The notes beneath the pieces are model-generated. The model searched no databases, was not told where the DNA came from, and saw only the letters and a program-made list of their open reading frames with translations. This document shows positions 8,024 through 15,531 of a DNA stretch of 17,311 nt, piece by piece (within the stretch, counting starts at the first letter, position 1; the number at the start of each line of letters is the position of its first letter). This DNA comes from Anaerolineae bacterium (lineage in GTDB: Bacteria; Chloroflexota; Anaerolineae; Anaerolineales; Villigracilaceae). The DNA is taken from assembly GCA_017303735.1 (NCBI GenBank), contig JAFLCF010000091.1:1-17311 (forward strand). The letters are read 5' to 3'. Made by a program: the position numbers and the translations under genes.

Positions 8024-8054
8024 CGTAGGGGCGCAGCATTGCTGCGCCCCTACG
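8024..8054. repeat. REP-like perfect palindrome between miaB and the AEC gene
   Basis: A 14-bp perfect stem (CGTAGGGGCGCAGC) with an ATT loop lies 4 bases downstream of the miaB stop and 29 bases upstream of the AEC start (minus sense). No T run follows on the minus strand. The 'TAGGGGCGCAGC' type is one I recognise as a dispersed palindrome in many environmental genomes, so it is called a repeat that may also terminate miaB transcripts. Confidence 0.7.
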
Positions 8055-8058
8055 AGGA

Positions 8059-9414
8059 TTATATTGAAATCAATTCTGGCTGTTTGACCAAATTTGCCTG
8101 CATCGACCAGGGACCTGTCCAGGTGACGGTAACGGGGATGACTTTGCCGCGCAGGTCGTCATCTGATTCAACGAAGACAATCTTGTTGGTGGGGGTGCGT
8201 CCGCGCCAACGCCCTTTGACTTTATCTTCGAAGAGCACGTCCACCGTTGTACCGAGATATTTTTTGTTGATCTCGCCGACAATTTGCTCCTGTAGATCAT
8301 CGAGCATGTGTAGGCGGCGCATCTTTTCTTCTTCGGGGACGTTATCGTCCATGCGGCGGGTGGCAACCGTTCCCTCTCTCATGGAGTAGCGAGCCAGATG
8401 TGCCACATCCAGTTTGAGATCCGATAAGACGCGGTAGGTTTCCATGAACTGTTCCTCGGTCTCGCCGGGGAAGCCGACAATGATGTCAGTGGCGATGGAA
8501 CAGTCGGGAATGTGCTGGCGGATCTTCGCCACGAGGTCACGGTATTGCTGTTGGGTGTATCCGCGCTTCATATTCTTGAGCACTTCATCGTCGCCTGCTT
8601 GAATGGGCAGTTCGATATGCGGCATGACGCGGGGAAGTTCGGCAATAGCCTGAATGAGATCGTCGTCGAAATAATTGGGATGCGAGGTTAAGAAGCGGAT
8701 TCGTTCGATTCCCTCAACTTCGTGCAGGACGCGCAAGAGATCGGCGAGGTTAGGACCACGTGTGCCCGTCAGGGTATCGGGAATGTCTTTGCCGTAACGA
8801 TCCACGATCTGACCGAGTAAGGTGATTTCTTTTACACCTTGTCTTGCCAGTGAGCGGACTTCGCCAACAATATCGCCAACAGGGCGAGACCGTTCGCCGC
8901 CGCGTTTGGAAGGGATGATGCAGAAGGTACAGGCATGTGAGCAACCGTAGACGATGGGAACGTGAACGCTAACAGCCTTGCCTTGTTCGGCAACTGGCAG
9001 TTTTAGTTCTTCATCCATCATCAAGAAGCGGCGTGTGGTTTCGGCATCTTCGAGCGATTGAATTTCGCCTTGTGTGAGGTGCGAGATCAATGGACCCGGG
9101 TCAGAAGGAGGGGAGAAGACATCCACAAAAGGCAGGCGTTCGCGCAGTTTTTCTGCACCGCGCACACCCACCATACAGCCCATCAGGTTGATGACGAGGT
9201 TGGGATTCTTCTTCTTAAGCGGCGCCAACGAGGTGACACGTCCCATTGCCTTGTCTTCAGCAGATTGGCGGACAACACAGGTATTTAAAACGATAACGTC
9301 GGCTTCTTCGGGGGTTTCAGTAAGGGAATAGCCGAGGTGCTCCAACGACGAACCAACCCGCTGTGAGTCGGCGACGTTCATTTGGCAACCTTCGGTCCAG
9401 ATGTGGTATTTCAT
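8059..9414 (-). CDS. miaB: tRNA-2-methylthio-N6-dimethylallyladenosine synthase MiaB
   Basis: A 451-residue radical-SAM methylthiotransferase that converts i6A37 to ms2i6A37 in tRNAs reading UNN codons. The N-terminal UPF0004 domain has Cys10, Cys46 and Cys80 for the auxiliary [4Fe-4S] cluster. The radical-SAM motif Cys158-SHA-Cys162-TF-Cys165 is followed by IIPSKRGGERSRP. A TRAM domain occupies about the last 65 residues. All six cysteines are present. MiaB is favoured over the related RimO and MtaB groups by length and motif context, but not proved. The frame is open further upstream (to 9516), but the ATG at 9414 has an AGGAG five bases before it and a promoter at 9442-9471; the longer version would start inside a terminator hairpin. 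Confidence 0.92.
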   Translation of the reverse strand: MKYHIWTEGCQMNVADSQRVGSSLEHLGYSLTETPEEADVIVLNTCVVRQSAEDKAMGRVTSLAPLKKKNPNLVINLMGCMVGVRGAEKLRERLPFVDVFSPPSDPGPLISHLTQGEIQSLEDAETTRRFLMMDEELKLPVAEQGKAVSVHVPIVYGCSHACTFCIIPSKRGGERSRPVGDIVGEVRSLARQGVKEITLLGQIVDRYGKDIPDTLTGTRGPNLADLLRVLHEVEGIERIRFLTSHPNYFDDDLIQAIAELPRVMPHIELPIQAGDDEVLKNMKRGYTQQQYRDLVAKIRQHIPDCSIATDIIVGFPGETEEQFMETYRVLSDLKLDVAHLARYSMREGTVATRRMDDNVPEEEKMRRLHMLDDLQEQIVGEINKKYLGTTVDVLFEDKVKGRWRGRTPTNKIVFVESDDDLRGKVIPVTVTWTGPWSMQANLVKQPELISI

Positions 9415-9441
9415 GCGTACTCCTAAATTTCGTAGGCGGAA

Positions 9442-9471
9442 ATTATACCAAGAGCGGTCGGGATTAGTTAA
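9442..9471 (-). promoter_or_regulatory. miaB promoter with extended -10
   Basis: In the minus sense TTAACT and TATAAT are 18 bases apart, and TTGG directly precedes TATAAT, giving an extended -10 (TGnTATAAT). The predicted start point lies about 20 bases before the ATG at 9414, consistent with the AGGAG site. Confidence 0.65.
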
Positions 9472-9492
9472 AAAAGAAAACAACTTGAATTT

Positions 9493-9534
9493 AACACAGA
9501 AAATGCTGGTGCCCATACCAGCATTTTCTGTGTT
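9493..9534 (-). terminator. Terminator hairpin after the flavoprotein gene
   Basis: A perfect 18-bp stem (AACACAGAAAATGCTGGT and its complement) with a 6-base loop lies about 50 bases downstream of the stop at 9582. A second hairpin, CCTGAAG-TTCTA-CTTCAGG (9542-9560), lies between it and the stop. The T content after the main stem is modest in the minus sense. Confidence 0.7.
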
Positions 9535-9541
9535 TTACGAC

Positions 9542-9560
9542 CCTGAAGTTCTACTTCAGG
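9542..9560 (-). other. Small hairpin upstream of the main terminator
   Basis: A 7-bp perfect stem CCTGAAG/CTTCAGG with a TTCTA loop sits in the 3' untranslated region of the flavoprotein gene. No T run follows, so it is more likely an mRNA-end structure than a terminator on its own. Confidence 0.5.
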
Positions 9561-9581
9561 CAAAGCTTCTGAATTTATTTC

Positions 9582-10892
9582 TTACGCAGTTTCAATCAAG
9601 CCCATGGCTTGCAGCATTTCTTCATTGCTTGCAAACTTGAACTCGGCAAGGTTGCGTTTTTTAGCTTCTTCGGCTTCAACAGCCTCAAGCCGTTTAATAT
9701 CTTCCTTATAAACGATCGGTTTTTGCAAAGACTTGACCTTTGCCACAACTGCCTCGGGGCTGGCATTGGAGGGCTGCTTGCTTTGCAGATATTGCAACAC
9801 AGCTTTTGCCGCATTCGTGCCATCGCGGCGGGCGTACCCTACCAGACCTTCACTTGCCTTACGCGACCAGCCGCCCACGAAAATTCCCTCCGTAGTGGAT
9901 TCATACGAAACGTTTTCCACGGGGAATTTCGGTTCCTTGTTCTTGGCAAACTCGCCCCATTCGGTTGGAAGCCCGAAGGTTGCATCCACCTGGTCGCCAA
10001 TGGCAAAGATGACCGTGTCCACATTCAGTGTGCGCTTGGTGCCGGTGCCTTTGGCACTGGTCTTTCCGTCGCGCTCTGTCAGGATATTGTCTTCGACTTC
10101 CAGTTGGGTTAACTGTCCATTTTCGCCGATCATTGCAGTGGGGGAGGCGAGGAAATCAAAATGGAACTTGGCTTCTTTGACCTTGGGGTCTGCCTTGGCA
10201 AGTGAATCGATTACTTTGTGACGCCCGATTTCAGGGTCCTGCCCGATCGCATCCAAGGCTGGGCGAACGCGTGCCAATTCCTTTTCAAATTCATCCAGGT
10301 CGAGATACGAGATCAGATGTTTCATCTCGTCCTTGGTGAAGTTCACTTCAGCGGGTCCGCGGCGCACCACGGCGGTGACTTCTTCCACACCTTGATGGTT
10401 GATGAGGTAGCGCGCGATATCCACCATCACATTGCCCGCACCGATGATGGCAGCACACTTCCCAAAACGGAACTTGCGCTGGCTGAACGGGGGCAGCTTG
10501 TTGTAATGGTAGACGACATCCTTGGCATGGTACACGCCTTCAAGCGTTTCGCCGGGCAAGCCCAAAGACTTGGTACCCTGCGCACCCGCAGAGACCAGCA
10601 CCGCGTCAAAGCCGAGCGCGCGAATTTCATCCAGCGTTAGATCGCCGTTCGTGCCAACCGAAACATTTCCATAATAGTCAACGTTCGCCAGATCCAACGC
10701 CTGGCGAAACTGCTTGCGCAGCCCATCTTTCATGACATGCTTTTCAAGATAAATACCATACTCTGCCAGACCACCAGCTTTAATATCACGATTGAAAAGC
10801 GCAACATGTGCGCCGTTGTTCGCCAACTCTCGTGCTCCAAAAAGTCCTGCAGGTCCTGCGCCGATCACGGCGACGAAAAATTGAACTGTCAC
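9582..10892 (-). CDS. Ferredoxin-NADP reductase-like FAD/NAD(P) oxidoreductase
   Basis: A 436-residue flavoprotein resembling the adrenodoxin reductase/FprA group, which move electrons between NADPH and ferredoxin. The FAD-binding GxGxxG is VIGAGPAG (Gly11-Gly16), and the second dinucleotide fold is IIGAGNVMVDIAR starting at Gly151. The segment VVRRGPAEVNFTKDEMKHL is typical of the group (NADP specificity), as is the late GIFVGGWSRKASEGLVGYARRDGTNAAK. The C-terminal extension after about residue 370 is charged. The frame is open to an ATG at 10997, but a GTG at 10892 with AAGGAG seven bases upstream is preferred: the GxGxxG then lies at the expected distance from the N terminus, and the promoter (10926-10954) falls inside the longer frame. 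The electron partner is unknown. Confidence 0.87.
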   Translation of the reverse strand: MTVQFFVAVIGAGPAGLFGARELANNGAHVALFNRDIKAGGLAEYGIYLEKHVMKDGLRKQFRQALDLANVDYYGNVSVGTNGDLTLDEIRALGFDAVLVSAGAQGTKSLGLPGETLEGVYHAKDVVYHYNKLPPFSQRKFRFGKCAAIIGAGNVMVDIARYLINHQGVEEVTAVVRRGPAEVNFTKDEMKHLISYLDLDEFEKELARVRPALDAIGQDPEIGRHKVIDSLAKADPKVKEAKFHFDFLASPTAMIGENGQLTQLEVEDNILTERDGKTSAKGTGTKRTLNVDTVIFAIGDQVDATFGLPTEWGEFAKNKEPKFPVENVSYESTTEGIFVGGWSRKASEGLVGYARRDGTNAAKAVLQYLQSKQPSNASPEAVVAKVKSLQKPIVYKEDIKRLEAVEAEEAKKRNLAEFKFASNEEMLQAMGLIETA

Positions 10893-10925
10893 TTTCTTTC
10901 TCCTTAATCTGACATAAACCATCGC

Positions 10926-10954
10926 ATTATATTTGAAAACATCATACGGTACAA
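10926..10954 (-). promoter_or_regulatory. Promoter of the flavoprotein gene
   Basis: In the minus sense TTGTAC and a perfect TATAAT are separated by 17 bases. The start point would lie about 27 bases before the GTG at 10892. The -35 is only a partial match. Confidence 0.55.
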
Positions 10955-10978
10955 GTTGTTTTTTCATTCTATTTTTAC

Positions 10979-11009
10979 TTGCAATGAAATCTGCCAACTA
11001 TGCTAAGAT
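10979..11009 (+). promoter_or_regulatory. Promoter of the 302-residue membrane protein gene
   Basis: An extended -10 (TGCTAAGAT; hexamer 11004-11009) is preceded by TTGCAA (10979-10984) at 19 bases. It is divergent from the flavoprotein promoter, with about 25 bases between the two -35 regions. The ATG at 11037 has AGGAGG five bases upstream. Confidence 0.5.
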
Positions 11010-11036
11010 TGTGCAACGTAAAGAACAGGAGGCACA

Positions 11037-11945
11037 ATGACCGACGAACCTATCAAAGAAGATCCTGTAGAAAAATTCCGAAAACTCATTGCAAGCTTCA
11101 TTCCGCTTTCGCGGCTGCCTAAAAAAAATATCAAGCAAGACGTTCAAGAGATCAGCGAGGTCAACATGGACGATGGGAAAGATGCTCTTTCATCTCTGCC
11201 GAAAAAATCTGCCCAGCAAAGCGACAAGCTGGGAGCTTTGCCTAAAAAAGCAGATGCAGCTCCCAAAAAAGTTTTGCCTCAGCCCGCAGCGACTCCTGCC
11301 CCCGCTCCCAGCCCGGCTCTAAAACCTGCCCCGAAATTTGATTCTGCTCCGGCAGGCGGATACCCCGTTTGGGCTCCCCGATTATGGACGACGGCAAGTG
11401 TGATCACTCTTACCATTAATATCCTACTGGCGATCATTCTCATCATTCTGGTCATCAGCGTCTATCGCCTTAAACTCGATATGGCAAAGATCATGGACGC
11501 CAGCACCTCGGTAATGGGGCTGCCCGGCGGTTTGTACGAAAATTTCGAAAAAATGGAACGCGCCAACATCCAGACGAATGTAGTCGTCAATACGTCCATT
11601 CCGGTCAAATTCGATCTGCAACTCAACCAGCAGACCAACGTTATCCTAAGTCAAGACGTTACCATTACCAACGCTCTGGTCACAGTCAACACGGGTGGGT
11701 TGAATATTTCGCGTGCCAATACGACCATCGTCCTTCCGCAAGGCACCATCCTACCTGTCAACCTGGCATTAACCGTCCCGGTAGACCAACAAGTACCGGT
11801 TACCCTGAACGTCCCCGTTGATATTCCTTTGCGAGAGACCCAATTGAACGACCCGTTCGTTGGTTTGCAGAACGTGATCAAACCTCTTTATTGTTTGCTT
11901 GAACCTGAGGCTGTGAATATAGACGGAAATCCGATCTGTCAGTAA
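11037..11945 (+). CDS. Single-pass membrane protein of unknown function
   Basis: A 302-residue protein with no family that I can name. Residues 1-120 are probably cytoplasmic, charged and Pro/Ala-rich, and carry LPKK three times (27-30, 54-57, 68-71) plus APKK (75-78). A membrane helix lies at about 120-144 (ITLTINILLAIILIILVISVY). The remaining 155 residues are predicted outside. They are rich in Val, Thr, Asn and Gln, with short alternating hydrophobic strands (KFDLQLNQQTNVILSQDVTITNALV), suggesting an elongated beta structure. Two cysteines lie near the C terminus, in YCLLEP and NPICQ, and may form a disulfide. The start has a strong SD. It is a single-gene unit, closed by a hairpin at 11952. 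Confidence 0.8.
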   Translation: MTDEPIKEDPVEKFRKLIASFIPLSRLPKKNIKQDVQEISEVNMDDGKDALSSLPKKSAQQSDKLGALPKKADAAPKKVLPQPAATPAPAPSPALKPAPKFDSAPAGGYPVWAPRLWTTASVITLTINILLAIILIILVISVYRLKLDMAKIMDASTSVMGLPGGLYENFEKMERANIQTNVVVNTSIPVKFDLQLNQQTNVILSQDVTITNALVTVNTGGLNISRANTTIVLPQGTILPVNLALTVPVDQQVPVTLNVPVDIPLRETQLNDPFVGLQNVIKPLYCLLEPEAVNIDGNPICQ

Positions 11946-11951
11946 TCTTGA

Positions 11952-11986
11952 TTGCTCTGGCAGGGGCTTAGCCCCTGCCAGAGCAA
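11952..11986. repeat. Long perfect hairpin, REP-like or terminator
   Basis: A 16-bp perfect stem (TTGCTCTGGCAGGGGC) with a TTA loop begins 6 bases after the stop at 11945 and ends 27 bases before the M16 gene. No U tract follows. The GGGGC-TTA-GCCCC core resembles dispersed palindromes more than a standard terminator; it may serve as both. Confidence 0.7.
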
Positions 11987-12013
11987 ATAATTTAGAAATT
12001 ACTTTGGAGTTAA

Positions 12014-13276
12014 ATGACAAAAAACGTCACGCAAGCCCGGCTTAAGAACGGCATGAAGGTCATGCTCAAGGAGATTCGTACCGCTCCCATCATTTCCTCA
12101 TGGATTTGGTACAAGGTCGGCTCACGCGACGAGCCCACAGGCAAAACCGGCATCTCCCACTGGACCGAGCACATGATGTTCAAAGGGACGAAAAAATTTC
12201 CCGGCAGCATGCTCGATAAAGCCATCTCGCGTGAAGGCGGACGCTGGAATGCCTCCACTTCCCGCGATTCGACCCGCTATTACGAGACCATGCCCGCCGC
12301 CAAGATCGACCTTGCCCTGCGCCTCGAATCAGACCGTATGACCAAAAGCATCTTCGATGCAAAAGAAGTCGCTTCAGAAAGAACGGTCATCATTTCAGAA
12401 CGTGAAGGTTCTGAGAACGAACCCATGTTCCTGTTGGGTGAAGCCGTTCAACATGCTTCCTTCCGTGTGCATCCCTATCATCATGAGATCATCGGAGATA
12501 TGGCAGACCTGCGCACCATCACGCGCGATGATTTGTATGACCACTATCGCTCTTATTATGTGCCGAACAATGCCACCCTTTCAATGGCTGGTGACTTCGA
12601 TGCCAAGTCCATGCTCAAGCGCATCAAGGAATTGTTTGAGCCCATTCCGCAGGGAAAGATTCCACCGCGGCTTGCACGCCCAGAGCCTGAACGAAAAGGG
12701 GAGCTTCGCTTAACAGTGGAAGGTCCCGGCGAAACCACGTTTACCCAGGTCGCTTACCCTTTCCCCAACGCGACCAGCCCTGATTACTTCGCTCTTCAAG
12801 TGCTTGAAAGTCTGCTCAATGGTGCCAGCGGACTTTCCTACAAAACTTGCCGCCTCTACCGAGCCCTGGTCGATAAAGGACACGCGGTCGATATCTCCGG
12901 CTGGTCTGAATCCACCATCGACCCGTATTTGTATCGCTTTACCATCGTCCACAGACCTGATAAGAAGCCAGAAGAAGCCCTCTCCGTTCTTGATGCCGAG
13001 ATCCAAAAAATGCAAGACAAACCCGCACCCGCGGCAGAGATTCAACGTGCGGTTAAGCAGGCACGCGCCGTCTTTGCCTATGGAAGCGAGAACATCACCC
13101 ATCAAGCCTTTTGGATGGGCTACACCTCCATGTTCTCGGATTACAGTTGGTACACCACCTATTTGGATAAGCTGGCAAAGGTCACACCCAAAGACGTTCA
13201 ACGTGTGGCGCAGAAATATTTTCAAACCAACAAGCGTGTGGTCGGGACGTATATCCCCAAAGGGAAAGGAGCATAA
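12014..13276 (+). CDS. M16 zinc peptidase, catalytic subunit
   Basis: A 420-residue M16 (pitrilysin/mitochondrial-processing-peptidase-like) protease. The inverted zinc motif is present as His49-Trp-Thr-Glu52-His53, with the distal glutamate Glu129 in ERTVIISERE, 76 residues after His53, as the family requires. About 420 residues corresponds to one two-domain half of the clamshell found in two-subunit M16B enzymes. The next gene encodes the complementary half with no gap. No signal peptide is present, so it is probably cytoplasmic or exported by another route. The substrate is unknown; M16 enzymes cut unfolded peptides or presequence-like segments. TTGGAG lies a few bases before the ATG. Confidence 0.93.
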   Translation: MTKNVTQARLKNGMKVMLKEIRTAPIISSWIWYKVGSRDEPTGKTGISHWTEHMMFKGTKKFPGSMLDKAISREGGRWNASTSRDSTRYYETMPAAKIDLALRLESDRMTKSIFDAKEVASERTVIISEREGSENEPMFLLGEAVQHASFRVHPYHHEIIGDMADLRTITRDDLYDHYRSYYVPNNATLSMAGDFDAKSMLKRIKELFEPIPQGKIPPRLARPEPERKGELRLTVEGPGETTFTQVAYPFPNATSPDYFALQVLESLLNGASGLSYKTCRLYRALVDKGHAVDISGWSESTIDPYLYRFTIVHRPDKKPEEALSVLDAEIQKMQDKPAPAAEIQRAVKQARAVFAYGSENITHQAFWMGYTSMFSDYSWYTTYLDKLAKVTPKDVQRVAQKYFQTNKRVVGTYIPKGKGA

Positions 13277-14551
13277 ATGGCAACTAAAATCAAGTCATCT
13301 ATGCCCAGTCCTGAAGATGTGTATCAGGTCACACTTTCAAATGGCATTACCATTTTGGCGCGTTCCAATTTCAACAGCCCGGCAGTTAATGTCGGTGGAT
13401 ATTTGCCTGCCGGTGCGATCTTTGAAACAGACGAGAAACTTGGTCTTGCCGATTTTGTTTCCAGCATGCTAATGCGAGGTACGCAAAGACGTTCCTTCGA
13501 TGCCATTTATAACGAACTCGAAACCGCTGGCGCAAGCCTTGGGTTCGACTCTGGCGTTCACAACTCAAGCTTTGGCGGGCGCGCATTGGTGGAAGACCTT
13601 CCGCTTGTTCTAAGGCTCATGGCAGAGTCTTTGCAAACGCCGACCTTCCCTAAAGATGAAGTTGAACGCCTGCGTACCCAACTCCTCACCGGGTTGGCAT
13701 TGCGCGCCCAAGATACCTCTGACATGGCGGATATGCTGTTTGAAAAATTTCTCTACGCCGACCATCCGTATGGCAAACCGTCAGATGGATATGTGGAGAC
13801 GATTCAGGCGATCACCCGCAAAGATCTGGAAAAATTTCATCGCCTCCATTATGGACCGCGCGGCATGGTCCTTGCCATCGTTGGTGCGATCCAGCCGAAG
13901 AAAGCGGTTGAGGCGGTGGAAAAAGTTTTGGGCGGCTGGTCTGTTCCAAGTCAGAAAGAGGCGCCGGTTCTTCCTCCGCTCAAGCCTGTTACGAAAACCA
14001 TCAAGCGCCACCACCCGATTCCGGGTAAATCCCAATCTGACCTGGTCGTTGGCATGTTGGGACCAAATCGAAAAAGCCCCGATTTTATGACGGCTTCGCT
14101 GGCGAATTCAGTGCTGGGTCAATTTGGCATGATGGGGCGTATCGGCAATGTGGTGCGAGAAAAATCGGGTTTGGCGTATTACGCATATTCGAGTTTGCAT
14201 GCAGGCATTGGGCCGGGCAGTTGGGAAGTGAATGCCGGGGTGAACCCGAAGAATTTAAAGAAGGCGCTTGATTTGATCGATGCAGAGTTGCGGCGCTTCA
14301 TAAAGAACGGCGTGACGAAAGAGGAGCTTGCTGATAGTCAGGCAAATTATGTCGGGCGGCTGCCGCTTTCACTTGAGTCGAATGGCGGCATGGTCAGTGC
14401 GATCCTCAATATCCATCGTTATGATCTCGGCATGGATTATTACCAACGATATGAAAGCCTTGTGCGCAAGGTGACCCGCGCCGATGTGCTTGAGGTTGCG
14501 CGGAAGTACATTCACCCCGATCGTTTGGTGATCGCAACGGCGGGACCGTAA
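13277..14551 (+). CDS. M16 peptidase family protein, non-catalytic partner
   Basis: A 424-residue M16 homologue lacking the zinc motif: aligned with HWTEH of its neighbour, it has DFVSS (Asp59, Ser62, Ser63), so it cannot bind zinc in the usual way. The C-terminal half keeps the conserved VREKSGLAYYAYSSL segment, whose Arg and Tyr are thought to bind substrate in inactive M16 subunits. The ATG directly follows the stop of the catalytic gene (TAAATG), with an AAAGGAG site in that gene's end, so the two are almost certainly co-translated. This fits a heterodimeric M16B protease. The gene ends 29 bases before acpS. Confidence 0.92.
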   Translation: MATKIKSSMPSPEDVYQVTLSNGITILARSNFNSPAVNVGGYLPAGAIFETDEKLGLADFVSSMLMRGTQRRSFDAIYNELETAGASLGFDSGVHNSSFGGRALVEDLPLVLRLMAESLQTPTFPKDEVERLRTQLLTGLALRAQDTSDMADMLFEKFLYADHPYGKPSDGYVETIQAITRKDLEKFHRLHYGPRGMVLAIVGAIQPKKAVEAVEKVLGGWSVPSQKEAPVLPPLKPVTKTIKRHHPIPGKSQSDLVVGMLGPNRKSPDFMTASLANSVLGQFGMMGRIGNVVREKSGLAYYAYSSLHAGIGPGSWEVNAGVNPKNLKKALDLIDAELRRFIKNGVTKEELADSQANYVGRLPLSLESNGGMVSAILNIHRYDLGMDYYQRYESLVRKVTRADVLEVARKYIHPDRLVIATAGP

Positions 14552-14580
14552 CGTGAACCGTAATTCGTGATGCGTAAATA

Positions 14581-14946
14581 ATGATCTTGCGAACTGGTGT
14601 TGACTTAATAGAAACAAGCCGTATTGCCGAGGCAATCGAGCGGCATGGAGCGCGTTTTCTGAATCGGGTTTTTACGGAATTTGAACAGAAAGAATGTAAA
14701 GGACGTGCCACATCTCTTGCGGCTCGTTTTGCTGCCAAAGAAGCCGCAGCGAAAGCCCTGGGCTGTGGGATTGGCGATGTCAGTTGGCTGGAGATTGAAG
14801 TCCGTTCGGATGAGCGAAAGGCGCCTTATCTGGTTTTATATGGGGAAGGGGAGCGCTTGGCTCAGCAACTGGGCTTAACGACTTGGTCGGTAAGTTTGAG
14901 TCATACTGAAAATCAAGCAATTGCATTTGTAGTTGCGACCGGCTAA
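14581..14946 (+). CDS. acpS: Holo-[acyl-carrier-protein] synthase
   Basis: A 121-residue AcpS that transfers 4'-phosphopantetheine from CoA to the conserved serine of acyl carrier protein (EC 2.7.8.7). Magnesium-binding Asp8 lies in GVDLIE and Glu54 in FAAKEA; RFLNRVFTEFE and SLSHTENQAIAFV are also typical. The length is normal. The ATG has no clear SD; the upstream 29 bases are a low-complexity CGT/TAA-rich spacer after the M16 pair, so it may be read from the same transcript. The stop codon is part of a bidirectional terminator hairpin. Confidence 0.95.
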   Translation: MILRTGVDLIETSRIAEAIERHGARFLNRVFTEFEQKECKGRATSLAARFAAKEAAAKALGCGIGDVSWLEIEVRSDERKAPYLVLYGEGERLAQQLGLTTWSVSLSHTENQAIAFVVATG

Positions 14947-14983
14947 AACAAAACTTCCGCTCAAAAGCGGAAGTTTTGTTTTA
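14944..14983. terminator. Bidirectional intrinsic terminator
   Basis: An 18-bp perfect stem with a CAAA loop (14962-14965) covers the whole interval between acpS and the convergent SnoaL-like gene. Each arm has an A/T-rich outer part and a CTTCCGC/GCGGAAG core; the T-rich side (TTTTGTTTTA) serves either direction. The stop codons of both genes lie at its two ends (14944-14946 and 14981-14983). Confidence 0.9.
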
Positions 14984-15412
14984 TGCTCGTTTTAGCATCA
15001 CTTGTAGAGTGTCACCGTCAATGGGGGCTGAAGAATGTTCATGAAAGACTTTCCAGCCGTTGCTGGTGCGTTTGAGCGCCAGAGTCAAGCGGTTATTCAT
15101 GGAGCGTAATTCTTGCCCGTCACTTGATAGAGCTTTGAATGTGACGTAGGCATGCGCAACGGCTACGTCATCCGTACCGTTGATTTGCACATCATCAAAA
15201 TCTACAACGACCCTCTCATCACCCAATGAACCGAACCAGCCCGTGACCATTCCGCGCCAGGCATGAATGCCCTCGTAAGACCATTTGCCCCACATATCGA
15301 AGATATGTACATCCTCAGTGTAGTGACCAAGAAATGCTTCTACATCTTTTTCAAAGACTGCGGTTTTATAGCCTTCAAATACTTTTTGTACTTGCTTCTC
15401 AATTTCACTCAT
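14981..15412 (-). CDS. SnoaL-like / NTF2-like superfamily protein
   Basis: A 143-residue single-domain protein of the SnoaL/DUF4440 type. It has the N-terminal helix pair (EIEKQVQKVFEGYKTAVFEKDVEAFLGHYTEDVHIFDMWG), a middle WRGMVTGWF, and C-terminal strands with RLTLALKRTSNGWKVFHEHSSAP, the ending typical of this superfamily. Members act as ketosteroid-isomerase-like enzymes or ligand-binding proteins, so the reaction cannot be inferred. No signal peptide is seen. The ATG has a strong AGGAGG six bases upstream. The preceding minus-strand gene is separated from it by a good terminator, so it is probably transcribed alone. Confidence 0.85.
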   Translation of the reverse strand: MSEIEKQVQKVFEGYKTAVFEKDVEAFLGHYTEDVHIFDMWGKWSYEGIHAWRGMVTGWFGSLGDERVVVDFDDVQINGTDDVAVAHAYVTFKALSSDGQELRSMNNRLTLALKRTSNGWKVFHEHSSAPIDGDTLQVMLKRA

Positions 15413-15441
15413 AACGTGCCTCCTAGGTTTATTTTAGTAAG

Positions 15442-15474
15442 AAAAAAACCTCCCACATGCCAGTATGTGGGAGG
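15442..15474 (-). terminator. Rho-independent terminator of the ATPase unit
   Basis: In the minus sense a 10-bp GC-rich stem (CCTCCCACAT / ATGTGGGAGG) with a 6-base loop is followed by seven T. It lies about 60 bases after the stop of the 78-residue protein. Confidence 0.9.
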
Positions 15475-15481
15475 GCACAAG

Positions 15482-15516
15482 GAGATATAGAACGGCGAAA
15501 GGGAAGACTATATCTC
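15482..15516 (-). other. Second hairpin in the 3' untranslated region
   Basis: GAGATATAG (15482-15490) pairs perfectly with CTATATCTC (15508-15516) around a 17-base purine-rich loop. It sits between the stop of the 78-residue protein and the terminator. It is probably an mRNA-end structure of unknown role. Confidence 0.5.
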
Positions 15517-15531
15517 GGCTTGACGGGGAAA

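Noticed and set aside
9415..9516. Longer miaB start at 9516
   Set aside because: It would begin inside the terminator hairpin of the flavoprotein gene and upstream of the miaB promoter; ATG 9414 has a good SD and gives the family N terminus.
10893..10997. Longer flavoprotein start at 10997 or 10922
   Set aside because: These lie upstream of or right at the -10 element. GTG 10892 has AAGGAG and places the FAD motif where expected.
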